Shown: positions 38,804 through 46,053 of the stretch, in pieces | Layout: each line of letters opens with the position of its first letter | Position numbering within the stretch: position 1 is the stretch's first letter | Source: Porphyromonadaceae bacterium UBA4262 | GTDB lineage: Bacteria; Bacteroidota; Bacteroidia; Bacteroidales; Muribaculaceae | Length of the DNA stretch: 64,000 nt | Direction: 5' to 3' | NCBI GenBank assembly: GCA_002396085.1 | Contig: DGWI01000008.1 | Span: forward strand, 32,750-96,749 | The notes under the pieces: generated by a model | Databases searched by the model: none | Told to the model about the DNA's origin: nothing | The model's input: only the letters and a program-made list of their open reading frames with translations | Program-made: the position numbers and the translations under genes

Positions 38804-38846
38804 AACAACAAGGCCAACTATAAGATATAGTTGCCCCGTTGTTTTT
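38804..38846 (+). terminator. Terminator of the serpin gene
   Basis: A long imperfect stem (AACAAGGCCAACTATA with TATAGTTGCCCCGTTGTT) is followed by TTTTTG. It lies in the gap convergent with the methyltransferase gene. Confidence 0.75.
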
Positions 38847-38866
38847 GTCTTGTTTTGACAAGGCCA

Positions 38867-40030
38867 TCAGAACAGGCTGAGGGACTTCTGCTCGACGCGG
38901 CCGCGGGCGCGCTGCAAGCGGTCGTCGTTGATGTCGATGCCGATCGAGCGGCGGTTCACGTCGTAGGCAACCTTACACGTGGTGCCTGTGCCGCAGTAGG
39001 GGTCGAGCACGATGCCGTCGCGCGGGCAGGTGGCCACGATGGGCAGCAGGCACAGCGCCTCGGGGCTGACGCGGTAACGCTCGATAGCACTCTTTTCGGG
39101 CTCGATGCTCCACACATCGCCAGGCATGACGTTGGCCTTCTCACCGATTTGCTTGGCATAGCGGCGCAACTCGGCCTCGGCAAAGTAAAAGTTCTCGGCA
39201 CTCTTGACAAGGTGGAACATGAACTCATGCACATTGCGCAGGTGATCCAGGCTACTGCCATACTCGCCCAGAGGCTTGTTCCACACCACATCGTTGCGCA
39301 GCGTCCAGCCCTGCAGGTCCATCATGCGCATGGCAATGCGCCAGGGCAGGGCTTGGAGGGCACGGTTGTCATACACATCTGCCAGATTGAGCCACAGCGA
39401 ACCATGCGGTTTGAGCACACGCCAAGCCTCGGCCATGACGCGCAGCAACTCGTCGCAGTACTCGTCGAGCGTTTTAGCCTGAATGCTCTCGGTGTTATAC
39501 TTTTTCAGGTTCCAGTAGGGTGGGGTGGTGACAATGCAGTCGATACTCTCATCCTCGATGGTCGCCATCACTTGACGGGCATCACCTTTTATATAATAAG
39601 GTAGAGGATTGCTACCCATGCGTGCTACTACAGTCCGGCTGGCTGCATCGGCCTCGGGTGCTTTGATCAGTGTCGGGTCGATTTCTTGCAGTGGATCATG
39701 TGTTTGCTCGACAACAGGTTGGACCGATGCGCTCACCTCAGTTGCCTGACTGCCACCCAATTGCTCCAGCAGCAACTCTGTCGCACGGTTACTCATCTTG
39801 TCGTGACCGATGGCATTCATCGCCTCCTCGGCCAGCCACAAGGCCACCAGTTCGTTGGCATCGGTGTTGAGCAGACGTGCCAACTTCACCACATGTTCGC
39901 GCTTGGGGTGCCGCTCTCCGTGCTCATATCGGCTGTACATCGGCACATCCACACCGATAGCATCGGCCAGTTTGCGCTGTAGCAGCCCTTGCTCTTTGCG
40001 CAATGTCCTGATTCGTTCGCTGAATAACAT
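38867..40030 (-). CDS. HTH (XRE) - DNA methyltransferase fusion, beta-class (N4-cytosine or N6-adenine)
   Basis: 387 residues in two parts. Residues 5-65 are an XRE/Cro-like helix-turn-helix (RIRTLRKEQGLLQRKLADAI, MYSRYEHGERHP). After an about 70-residue linker the methyltransferase starts: catalytic motif IV TTPPYW at 168-173 and SAM-binding motif I DPYCGTGTT at 343-351. The order IV then I marks the beta class, and PPYW favours N4-cytosine. No restriction gene or specificity subunit adjoins, so it is an orphan enzyme. The HTH could autoregulate the gene or guide DNA recognition; that is inference. It has its own promoter. Its end is convergent with the serpin gene. Confidence 0.9.
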   Translation of the reverse strand: MLFSERIRTLRKEQGLLQRKLADAIGVDVPMYSRYEHGERHPKREHVVKLARLLNTDANELVALWLAEEAMNAIGHDKMSNRATELLLEQLGGSQATEVSASVQPVVEQTHDPLQEIDPTLIKAPEADAASRTVVARMGSNPLPYYIKGDARQVMATIEDESIDCIVTTPPYWNLKKYNTESIQAKTLDEYCDELLRVMAEAWRVLKPHGSLWLNLADVYDNRALQALPWRIAMRMMDLQGWTLRNDVVWNKPLGEYGSSLDHLRNVHEFMFHLVKSAENFYFAEAELRRYAKQIGEKANVMPGDVWSIEPEKSAIERYRVSPEALCLLPIVATCPRDGIVLDPYCGTGTTCKVAYDVNRRSIGIDINDDRLQRARGRVEQKSLSLF

Positions 40031-40062
40031 AATAATAATGGTTTGAATGGTTTGTGGTTGGC

Positions 40063-40093
40063 AAAATTAGTGAAAATCGAGTGTAGTACAAAA
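40063..40093 (-). promoter_or_regulatory. Promoter of the HTH-methyltransferase gene
   Basis: Minus-strand TAATTTTG (40063-40070) with TTTG 19 nt upstream (40090-40093). The region between it and the ATG is the natural place for an autoregulatory operator, but I saw no clear palindrome there. Confidence 0.65.
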
Positions 40094-40233
40094 TAAAACT
40101 CGAAGTTTTTTTATTTTTCTTGCCGAGAGCATCCTAAATTATCAAAAAATGACAATTCTGCCGACATACACAACAGTTCTGCGGCAATCTCATCTCCCCT
40201 CGCTGTGGAGGGGGAGAGGATGGGGTCTAAATC

Positions 40234-40262
40234 AAAAAAATGGCCAGACATTTCTGTCTGGC
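40234..40262 (-). terminator. Rho-independent terminator of the VanZ gene
   Basis: GCCAGACA / TGTCTGGC stem followed on the minus strand by ATTTTTTT. Confidence 0.85.
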
Positions 40263-40282
40263 TAATCTAAAGAATCCAGAAT

Positions 40283-40337
40283 CTCATTCTTAACTCTAAA
40301 TTCTTAATTCTTAATTTTTAATTCTAAATTCTTCATT
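40283..40337. repeat. 7-nt tandem array (CTTAATT / CTAAATT, eight units)
   Basis: CTCATT, CTTAACT, CTAAATT, CTTAATT, CTTAATT, TTTAATT, CTAAATT and CTTCATT follow without gaps, right after the VanZ stop codon. Confidence 0.85.
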
Positions 40338-40340
40338 AAA

Positions 40341-40784
40341 TCAGTGCCTGTGATGATGACGGTGATGTCTTCTCGAGTGGACAGCGACGCGCCGAAAACT
40401 GTGCAAGCCCCACACATGCATATAGCCAAACCCGGCAGCGGCTCCCAGGCAGTTGGCAACCAGGTCCATGGTGTCGTAGGTGCGACCATTGCTCAGTATC
40501 AACTGTCCCACCTCCATGAGTAGACCCAAAATCATCGCACAACAGGTGAACATCAGTTCCAAGTTTAGTTTGGTGTGGTGAGGTATCTTGAATTTGGCGT
40601 AGTCGAGGATGAACGCACATGCTGTGCAGAAGTATAGCAAGAAATGAGCCACCTTGTCGGAGCCCTCAAAGAGTAAGAAATCATTGTCACCCAATGGGTC
40701 GGCATCAAGTGAAAAGTAAGCAACAACAAGCAAGGCTAATGTTGAAAGGATGCCTACGGGTATTGATTTGATGAGCTTATACAT
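40341..40784 (-). CDS. VanZ family membrane protein
   Basis: 147 residues with four membrane helices and the VanZ core (GSDKVAHFLLYF, LGLLMEVGQLILSNGRTYDTMDLVANCLGA). Function of most VanZ-family proteins is unknown; one member lowers teicoplanin sensitivity in enterococci. The C-terminus is unusual: HSRRHHRHHHRH, a histidine/arginine tail on the end of the last helix, possibly metal-binding or simply low-complexity. The promoter is 24 nt upstream and a clean terminator follows. Confidence 0.9.
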   Translation of the reverse strand: MYKLIKSIPVGILSTLALLVVAYFSLDADPLGDNDFLLFEGSDKVAHFLLYFCTACAFILDYAKFKIPHHTKLNLELMFTCCAMILGLLMEVGQLILSNGRTYDTMDLVANCLGAAAGFGYMHVWGLHSFRRVAVHSRRHHRHHHRH

Positions 40785-40808
40785 TGCGTTTCATTGTTTT
40801 TTGTGCCA

Positions 40809-40816
40809 CAAAGGTA
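40809..40816 (-). promoter_or_regulatory. -7 box of the VanZ gene
   Basis: TACCTTTG on the minus strand, 24 nt before the ATG. It is divergent from the -7 box at 40871. Confidence 0.55.
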
Positions 40817-40870
40817 ATACTTTTTTTCTAAAAAATGTCGTATCTGCTTTCTAATCTGATGAAATTGTTG

Positions 40871-40878
40871 TAATTTTG
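40871..40878 (+). promoter_or_regulatory. -7 box of the short membrane protein gene
   Basis: TAATTTTG, 25 nt before the ATG at 40904. Confidence 0.55.
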
Positions 40879-40903
40879 CAATTCATATCAATCAAGAAGG
40901 ACT

Positions 40904-41236
40904 ATGGCAGAATGGCGTGAGTGGTTCGTCATGACACGGCACGAGAGGCGAGGTTCCATCGGATTGCTAGCACTGCTGGTGGTGGCAATTGGCACACTTT
41001 GGCTCGTGCGGTCGCACACTACTTCGCTGACGGTTGACGAGGTGCAACAATTGCAGCAATTTGAAGCAAAGGTCGACTCATTGACCCATGCCTCAGATAG
41101 TGTTGTGAACAAGCACGGTGCTAAAAGCAAAAAAGGCCGTTACGACACCGCCGGCAAGTCAAGGAAGTCCAAGGCAAAGAAGCCAAGGAAGACGCTAACG
41201 ACTCCACGTCGAGTTGACCCTGTCCCACAGTTCTGA
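40904..41236 (+). CDS. Short single-pass membrane protein, ComEA-like N-terminus without the HhH domain
   Basis: 110 residues: WREWFVMTRHERRG at the N-terminus, one membrane helix (about 19-35), a short acidic stretch (SLTVDEVQQLQQFEAKVDSL) and a very basic tail (KSKKGRYDTAGKSRKSKAKKPRKT). The opening and helix resemble Bacteroidota helix-hairpin-helix proteins of the ComEA kind, which continue into HhH repeats; here the protein stops before them. It could be a degraded copy or a separate small protein that binds nucleic acid at the membrane. Function unknown. Confidence 0.65.
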   Translation: MAEWREWFVMTRHERRGSIGLLALLVVAIGTLWLVRSHTTSLTVDEVQQLQQFEAKVDSLTHASDSVVNKHGAKSKKGRYDTAGKSRKSKAKKPRKTLTTPRRVDPVPQF

Positions 41237-41272
41237 CAATAATAAGAGTTTTTTTATATTCTCGATTAATCA

Positions 41273-42619
41273 ATGGAACACAAACGAGCAGGATTTGCAA
41301 CGCGCTTGGGAGCTATTGCTGCCACTGTCGGTTCGGCAGTGGGGCTGGGCAATATCTGGCGCTTCCCCTACGAAGCTGGGCAGAATGGCGGTGGTGCGTT
41401 TATCATTGTCTACATTGCTTGTGTGGCACTGTTGGGCATACCCGTGATGCTCAGCGAGTTTATCATCGGCAGGTCGACCCACAGCAACATGAAGGGGGCA
41501 TTGCGCAAACTTGCACCCAAGTCCAAGGTCTACAATATGGCCTACATCTGCATCTTGGGGGCTGTACTGGTTCTCAGTTTCTATAGCGTGGTCTGTGGCT
41601 GGGTGGTCGAGTACATCTGGCAGGCTGTAATGGGTGGAATGCAAGGTCACACCCCACAGGAATATTCGGCAATGTTCAGCGGTTTTGTGGCCTCGCCGTG
41701 GAAAGGGGTGATGTGGACACTTCTGTTCTTGTTCATCAATTTTGCCGTACTGCTCCGGGGGGTGCAGAAGGGTATCGAGCGCATCTCGTCTATCCTGATG
41801 CCACTGCTTTTTGTCATACTCATTGTGTTCTGTATCAACTCATTGATGCTGCCCAACTCGCACAAGGGTCTGGAGTTCCTGTTCAGCCCCGACTTTTCGG
41901 CACTCACGTGGCGTGGCGTGGTCGATGCCTTTGGGCAGGCGTTCATGTCGCTCTCGTTGGGCGTAGCGTGCCTGGTGACTTATGCCAGTTACTTCAACGA
42001 TGAGACCTCGCTGACCAAGGATGCAGTGGTCATAGCATCACTCGATACGCTGGTAGCCATCCTGTCGGGTATCGTCATCTTCCCGGCAGTGTTCTCGTTT
42101 GGTATGCAGCCCGAGGCTGGTCCCAAGTTGGTGTTCGAGATTCTGCCGGCGGTGTTCCAGCAGATGGCTGGTGGCTATTTCTGGGCAATACTGTTCTTCA
42201 TATTGCTGTTTTTTGCTTCGTTGACGTCGACCATCTCGTTGAGCGAGATTTTCATCAATTTCCTCATCGAAGAACATCACCTCACACGCAAGAAGGCTAC
42301 CTGGATTTCGGCAATTGTCGTGGTTGTGCTGGCGGTCTTGTGTGCCCTGTCGTTCAATGTGTTGTCGTCGTTCAAAGTGTTCGGCATGAACCTCTTCGAC
42401 CTCTTCAACTATGTGTCGTCCAATGTGTTCATGCTCTTGGGTGGACTATTCACCGCAGTGTTTGTTGGGTGGTTCATCGACCGTCGTGTGGTCGTGGAAC
42501 AACTCACCAACAAAGGTCGGCTCAATGTGCCCGTCATGAATTATCTGATGTTCTGTCTGCGCTATGTAGCACCTGTCGCGGTGGTCTTTATCTTCTTGCA
42601 ACTGGTGGGCATTATCTGA
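41273..42619 (+). CDS. Neurotransmitter:sodium symporter (SNF/NSS) family transporter
   Basis: 448 residues, about eleven or twelve membrane helices with the LeuT fold. The helix-1 signature GSAVGLGNIWRFPYEAGQNGGGAF at about 16-39 (quoted in part: GSAVGLGNIWRFPY) carries the Na+ and substrate-binding unwound segment. It probably imports an amino acid with Na+; tryptophan/tyrosine or leucine-type substrates are known for bacterial members, and which one here is unknown. It ends 1 nt before folP. Confidence 0.93.
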   Translation: MEHKRAGFATRLGAIAATVGSAVGLGNIWRFPYEAGQNGGGAFIIVYIACVALLGIPVMLSEFIIGRSTHSNMKGALRKLAPKSKVYNMAYICILGAVLVLSFYSVVCGWVVEYIWQAVMGGMQGHTPQEYSAMFSGFVASPWKGVMWTLLFLFINFAVLLRGVQKGIERISSILMPLLFVILIVFCINSLMLPNSHKGLEFLFSPDFSALTWRGVVDAFGQAFMSLSLGVACLVTYASYFNDETSLTKDAVVIASLDTLVAILSGIVIFPAVFSFGMQPEAGPKLVFEILPAVFQQMAGGYFWAILFFILLFFASLTSTISLSEIFINFLIEEHHLTRKKATWISAIVVVVLAVLCALSFNVLSSFKVFGMNLFDLFNYVSSNVFMLLGGLFTAVFVGWFIDRRVVVEQLTNKGRLNVPVMNYLMFCLRYVAPVAVVFIFLQLVGII

Positions 42620-42620
42620 C

Positions 42621-43457
42621 ATGGCGACATTCAAGTCTTATACACTGGGCAAGTTTACCATCACGCGTCCCTGGGTGATGGGCATACTCAATGTCACGCC
42701 CGACTCTTTCTGGGCTGGCAGCCGCTGCGACACGCAGCAGGCCATTGAACAAAGGGTTGCCACGATGATTGATGAGGGCGCCGACGCGATTGACATCGGT
42801 GCCTACAGCACACGTCCCGGCGCTGCCGAGGTCACTGTCCATGATGAGATGGCTCGTCTTGATCGTGCCATGCACATTGTGCGAGCCATGGCTCCTGACT
42901 TGCCCACATCGGTCGATACGTTCCGTGCCGATGTGGCGCAATTTGCTGTCGAGCAACTGGGCGTTGACATCATCAACGATGTGTCGGGCGGTACGCTCGA
43001 CAACGACATGTTTGCAACGGTGGCAAGGCTGCGGGTGCCCTATGTGCTGATGCACATGCGCGGAACGCCCGCCACCATGCAGCAGTTGACCGATTATGAC
43101 AATGTGGTTGCTGATGTGCTGGCCGATTTGCGTGTTAAACTCGACAAATTACACGATTGTGGTGTGCGCGATGTGCTGATTGACCCCGGCTTTGGATTCA
43201 GCAAGACGCTGGAGCAGAACTATCAATTGATGGCTCGTTTGGCCGATTTCCATCAGTTGAAAGCACCCTTGTTGGTGGGAATCTCGCGCAAGTCGATGAT
43301 TTACAAAGCACTGGATTGCACTGCCGACCAAGCGTTGAACGGTACTACCGTGCTCAACACGCTAGCCTTGCAGGCTGGAACTCACATCTTGCGTGTCCAC
43401 GACGTGCTCCCCGCAGTCGAGGCCCGCACTCTGGTTGGTAAAATAATGGACTATTAA
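42621..43457 (+). CDS. folP: Dihydropteroate synthase
   Basis: It joins 6-hydroxymethyl-dihydropterin pyrophosphate to p-aminobenzoate in folate synthesis and is the sulfonamide target. The 278 residues show the opening signature MGILNVTPDSFWAG (20-33), the second signature GADAIDIGAYSTRPGA, DPGFGFSKT, and the C-terminal GISRKSMI. The start is 2 nt after the transporter stop, so it is likely on that transcript. It is followed by cdaA after 21 nt, a neighbour pair seen in many Bacteroidota. Confidence 0.96.
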   Translation: MATFKSYTLGKFTITRPWVMGILNVTPDSFWAGSRCDTQQAIEQRVATMIDEGADAIDIGAYSTRPGAAEVTVHDEMARLDRAMHIVRAMAPDLPTSVDTFRADVAQFAVEQLGVDIINDVSGGTLDNDMFATVARLRVPYVLMHMRGTPATMQQLTDYDNVVADVLADLRVKLDKLHDCGVRDVLIDPGFGFSKTLEQNYQLMARLADFHQLKAPLLVGISRKSMIYKALDCTADQALNGTTVLNTLALQAGTHILRVHDVLPAVEARTLVGKIMDY

Positions 43458-43478
43458 CTTTTAACGATAAACTATAAA

Positions 43479-44252
43479 GTGGGAGGCTTCTTTACACTGT
43501 TCGGAATCAAGGACTTGGTCGATATCTTGCTAGTGGCGACTTTGTTGTACTATCTATATCGAACCATGAAGGACTCGGGCACGCTCAACATCTTTGTTGG
43601 AGTGTTGGCGTTTGTTCTGGCATGGGTGGTGATGTACAAAATCATGGATATGAGGCTCATCGGAACCATCATGGACAAGTTCATCGATATAGGACTCTTC
43701 ATCTTGGTTATTCTCTTCCAAGACCAGATCAAGCGATTTCTCATCGAACTTGGATCGCAGAAGGGATGGGGCTTCATTGCCAAAATCTTCAGGCACAAGA
43801 ACAGTGCCGACGAGGACAAGAAGTGGATCATGCCTGTGGTTTACGCTTGCATGAGCATGTCCAAGTCCAAGACTGGTGCACTGATTGTCATACAGCGACA
43901 AATGCCACTTGATGACTATGAGCACACAGGCGACATGATTGAGGCCAATATCAACACTCGGCTCATCGAGAACATCTTCTTCAAGAATAGTCCCCTGCAC
44001 GACGGTGCTCTCATCATTGCCGGCGACAAGGTGATGAGTGCGGGTTGCATTCTTCCTGTCTCGCACGACACTTCGCTGCCACGTTACTTGGGGTTGCGAC
44101 ATCGTTCGGCCCTGGGCATCGCTCAGGCCACCGATGCCATTGCTGTGGTTGTGAGTGAGGAGACGGGCAACATATCCTATGCTTATAAGGGTGAGCTGCA
44201 CCAGAAACTCTCCAGCACCGAACTCGAGAACGCACTCTCTAACCTCATCTAA
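43479..44252 (+). CDS. cdaA: Diadenylate cyclase (CdaA type)
   Basis: It makes the second messenger c-di-AMP from two ATP at the membrane. The 257 residues start at a GTG (43479); no better start was seen. Three membrane helices occupy about 10-82. The DAC domain has the DGA motif at 175-177 (SPLHDGALII) and RHR at 207-209 (GLRHRSALG), both needed for catalysis. It follows folP. The c-di-AMP targets, such as ion channels, are not in the window. Confidence 0.95.
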   Translation: MGGFFTLFGIKDLVDILLVATLLYYLYRTMKDSGTLNIFVGVLAFVLAWVVMYKIMDMRLIGTIMDKFIDIGLFILVILFQDQIKRFLIELGSQKGWGFIAKIFRHKNSADEDKKWIMPVVYACMSMSKSKTGALIVIQRQMPLDDYEHTGDMIEANINTRLIENIFFKNSPLHDGALIIAGDKVMSAGCILPVSHDTSLPRYLGLRHRSALGIAQATDAIAVVVSEETGNISYAYKGELHQKLSSTELENALSNLI

Positions 44253-44255
44253 CAA

Positions 44256-44306
44256 CCGACAACCGTCAACTGAAAACTGAAAACCGACAACCGACAACTG
44301 AAAACA
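44256..44306. repeat. 7-nt tandem array (CCGACAA / CTGAAAA)
   Basis: About seven heptamers between cdaA and the DUF3109 gene: CCGACAA, CCGTCAA, CTGAAAA, a 6-nt CTGAAA, CCGACAA, CCGACAA, CTGAAAA. It begins 3 nt after the cdaA stop and ends 8 nt before the next ATG. Confidence 0.85.
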
Positions 44307-44313
44307 GATAACG

Positions 44314-44895
44314 ATGTTTGACATCAATGGTATATTAGTGAGCCTCGACTTGGTCGAGAAGTTTTTCTGCTGCGATCTTGACACCTGTCTGGGTGCTTGT
44401 TGCATCGAGGGCGATGCAGGCGCACCTATCACCGAACAGGAGCGCCAACAACTCGAGACCATCCTGCCTGAAATCTGGGATGACTTGTTGCCTCGAGCCC
44501 GGGAAGAAATCCGCGCGAACGGCGTTGCCTACCATGACCCCGAGGGTGAACTGGTCACCCAGATCATCGATGGCAAGAATTGTGTGTTTACCTGCTATGA
44601 GCCGGGTGGACTGTGCTCTTGTGCCATTGAGAAAGCCTATCGTGCGGGTCGCATTGCTTGGCGCAAACCCATCTCGTGCTACCTCTATCCGGCGCGGGTC
44701 AAGGTGCACCCCAACTGCACTGTCGTTAACTACGACCGCTGGAAGATATGCAAGTGTGCCGAGGTTTTGGGCCGTCGCGAGGGCATTCGTGTCTACGAGT
44801 TTCTGCGCCAGCCACTCATCGACCGTTTCGGACAGGCATGGTACGATGAGCTGGTCGCCAATTGCCGTCTCTATATCGAGCAGTACCTCTCATGA
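44314..44895 (+). CDS. DUF3109 family cysteine-rich protein
   Basis: 193 residues, no signal or membrane helix. Cysteines cluster at 19, 20, 25, 29 and 30 (FFCCDLDTCLGACC), again in CVFTCYEPGGLCSC, and once more in CYLYPARVKVHPNC and ICKC. This arrangement, related to the YkgJ-type CxxC family, suggests bound iron or zinc. Function is unknown. It follows cdaA after the 7-nt array, same strand, so may share its transcript. Confidence 0.88.
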   Translation: MFDINGILVSLDLVEKFFCCDLDTCLGACCIEGDAGAPITEQERQQLETILPEIWDDLLPRAREEIRANGVAYHDPEGELVTQIIDGKNCVFTCYEPGGLCSCAIEKAYRAGRIAWRKPISCYLYPARVKVHPNCTVVNYDRWKICKCAEVLGRREGIRVYEFLRQPLIDRFGQAWYDELVANCRLYIEQYLS

Positions 44896-44998
44896 CTGGC
44901 ATGCCTTGCGAGGCTATGGAATAGGGTTTGTGCGACCGACGCGTCGGCCGTTAGTGTCCCATCGAAATGTTAAAAAACGCTACAATCGCAAAATAATT

Positions 44999-45026
44999 CT
45001 CAATTCTCAATTCTCAATTCTCAATT
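44999..45026. repeat. 7-nt tandem array (CTCAATT x4)
   Basis: Four exact CTCAATT heptamers directly upstream of the rplS -7 box, where a -33 element would be expected. The 235-nt gap holds nothing else recognisable. Confidence 0.85.
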
Positions 45027-45032
45027 TTGTAC

Positions 45033-45040
45033 TACCTTTG
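45033..45040 (+). promoter_or_regulatory. -7 box of rplS
   Basis: TACCTTTG, 91 nt before the rplS ATG. The -33 position falls in the CTCAATT array. Confidence 0.6.
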
Positions 45041-45130
45041 CACCGCTTTTCGCAATCTCTGACAAGAAGATCGTGTGGCTTGTGTATATTGCGGACTGAC
45101 AATTAATGAATTAAACATCTAAAGTTTACA

Positions 45131-45496
45131 ATGGACTTAATTAAGATTGCCGAGCAGGCTTTTGCAACTGGCAAGGAACTTCCCGAATTCTTCCCTGGCG
45201 ACACCATCACCGTGGCTTATCGCATCAAGGAGGGTAACAAAGAGCGTATTCAGCAGTATCGTGGCGTGGTCATCAAGATCTCGGGCGAGGGTGCAAAGAA
45301 GCGTTTCACTGTGCGCAAGATCAGCGACAACATCGGTGTGGAGCGTATCTTCCCCATTGAATCGCCCTTTATCGACAGTATTGTCATCAACAAGCACGGT
45401 AAGGTGCGTCGCGCCAAGCTGTACTATCTGCGTGGTCTCACGGGCAAGAAGGCTCGCATCAAGGAGCGCCGCGTCGTCATCAAGAAGGAGGCTTAA
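45131..45496 (+). CDS. rplS: 50S ribosomal protein L19
   Basis: 121 residues with the L19 core (FFPGDTITVAYRIKEGNKERIQQYRGVVIKISG in part, GVERIFPIESPFIDSI, RRAKLYYLRGLTGKKARIKE). It sits at the 30S-50S interface. Single gene with its own promoter, about 90-nt leader and strong terminator; no trmD or rimM neighbour as in Proteobacteria. Confidence 0.98.
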   Translation: MDLIKIAEQAFATGKELPEFFPGDTITVAYRIKEGNKERIQQYRGVVIKISGEGAKKRFTVRKISDNIGVERIFPIESPFIDSIVINKHGKVRRAKLYYLRGLTGKKARIKERRVVIKKEA

Positions 45497-45527
45497 GCAA
45501 ACAAGACCGATTTCGGACGATAAAAAC

Positions 45528-45567
45528 AAGGATATGTTGCAATTCTGTGACATATCCTTAGTTTTTT
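45528..45567 (+). terminator. Rho-independent terminator of rplS
   Basis: AAGGATATGT pairs exactly with ACATATCCTT (45550-45559), followed by AGTTTTTTG. Confidence 0.9.
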
Positions 45568-45576
45568 GCCATTTTT

Positions 45577-45608
45577 TTTGCTGGTTTGCAAAATAATTGC
45601 TACATTTG
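45577..45608 (+). promoter_or_regulatory. Promoter of the 90-residue helical protein gene
   Basis: TTTG (45577-45580), 20-nt spacer, TACATTTG (45601-45608): a full match, 77 nt before the ATG. Confidence 0.65.
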
Positions 45609-45684
45609 CTACCTCATTTTAAGACAAGAGATAGCCGAAACGCTCGAAAGGGAGTAGGCGCAAACCATTATTATACATTAGAAT

Positions 45685-45957
45685 ATGGCAGAAGAACAGA
45701 AAAACATCCTCGACTCGGCAAAAGAGATGCTGGGTGGCGCAATGGGACAAGGCGGTGACCTCATGGACAAGGCCAAAGAATTTATTGGTGACAAGGCGGC
45801 CGACATGCTCGAGAACGCTGACGAACTGAAGAAGAAAGTGGTGGAGACGGCCAAGAGCATCACACCCGACTCACTAGACGACAAGGTCGAAGGCATGGTT
45901 GATCAGGCTGTCGACTTCCTCAAGGACAAATTCGGTAAGAAAGAAGGCGAGAAATAA
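45685..45957 (+). CDS. Small helical, lysine/aspartate-rich protein of unknown function
   Basis: 90 residues, no cysteine, no membrane segment, no signal. It is made of amphipathic helices with repeats of the type DLMDKAKEFIGDKAADMLENADELKKK and DKVEGMVDQAVDFLKDKFGKK (quoted in part). It recalls CsbD-like stress proteins and the small Rv0909-like family called antitoxins in actinobacteria, but no toxin gene adjoins, so that label is not warranted. The gene has a consensus promoter and a 76-nt leader, which suggests strong expression. Confidence 0.75.
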   Translation: MAEEQKNILDSAKEMLGGAMGQGGDLMDKAKEFIGDKAADMLENADELKKKVVETAKSITPDSLDDKVEGMVDQAVDFLKDKFGKKEGEK

Positions 45958-45978
45958 TTACAGTTTCATAACCAAACG

Positions 45979-46010
45979 TTTGAATAGTCTGCAAAAAAAT
46001 AGTAACTTTG
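45979..46010 (+). promoter_or_regulatory. Promoter of gpmI
   Basis: TTTG (45979-45982), 20-nt spacer, TAACTTTG (46003-46010): a full match, 43 nt before the ATG. Confidence 0.65.
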
Positions 46011-46053
46011 CAGGCTATTTTTATTGTACTGATTTTTAGACTAAATAAAAACA

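Larger units (their letters stand above)
40031..40340. other. Intergenic region between VanZ gene and methyltransferase gene
   Basis: This 310-nt gap contains the methyltransferase promoter (40063-40093), a G/C-rich hairpin (TCTCCCCT / AGGGGGAGA, about 40190-40217), the VanZ terminator (40234-40262) and an eight-unit 7-nt array (40283-40337). No coding sequence was seen. Confidence 0.75.

Noticed and set aside
45685..45957. Antitoxin of a toxin-antitoxin pair
   Set aside because: The likeness to Rv0909-like proteins is loose and no toxin-like gene is adjacent.
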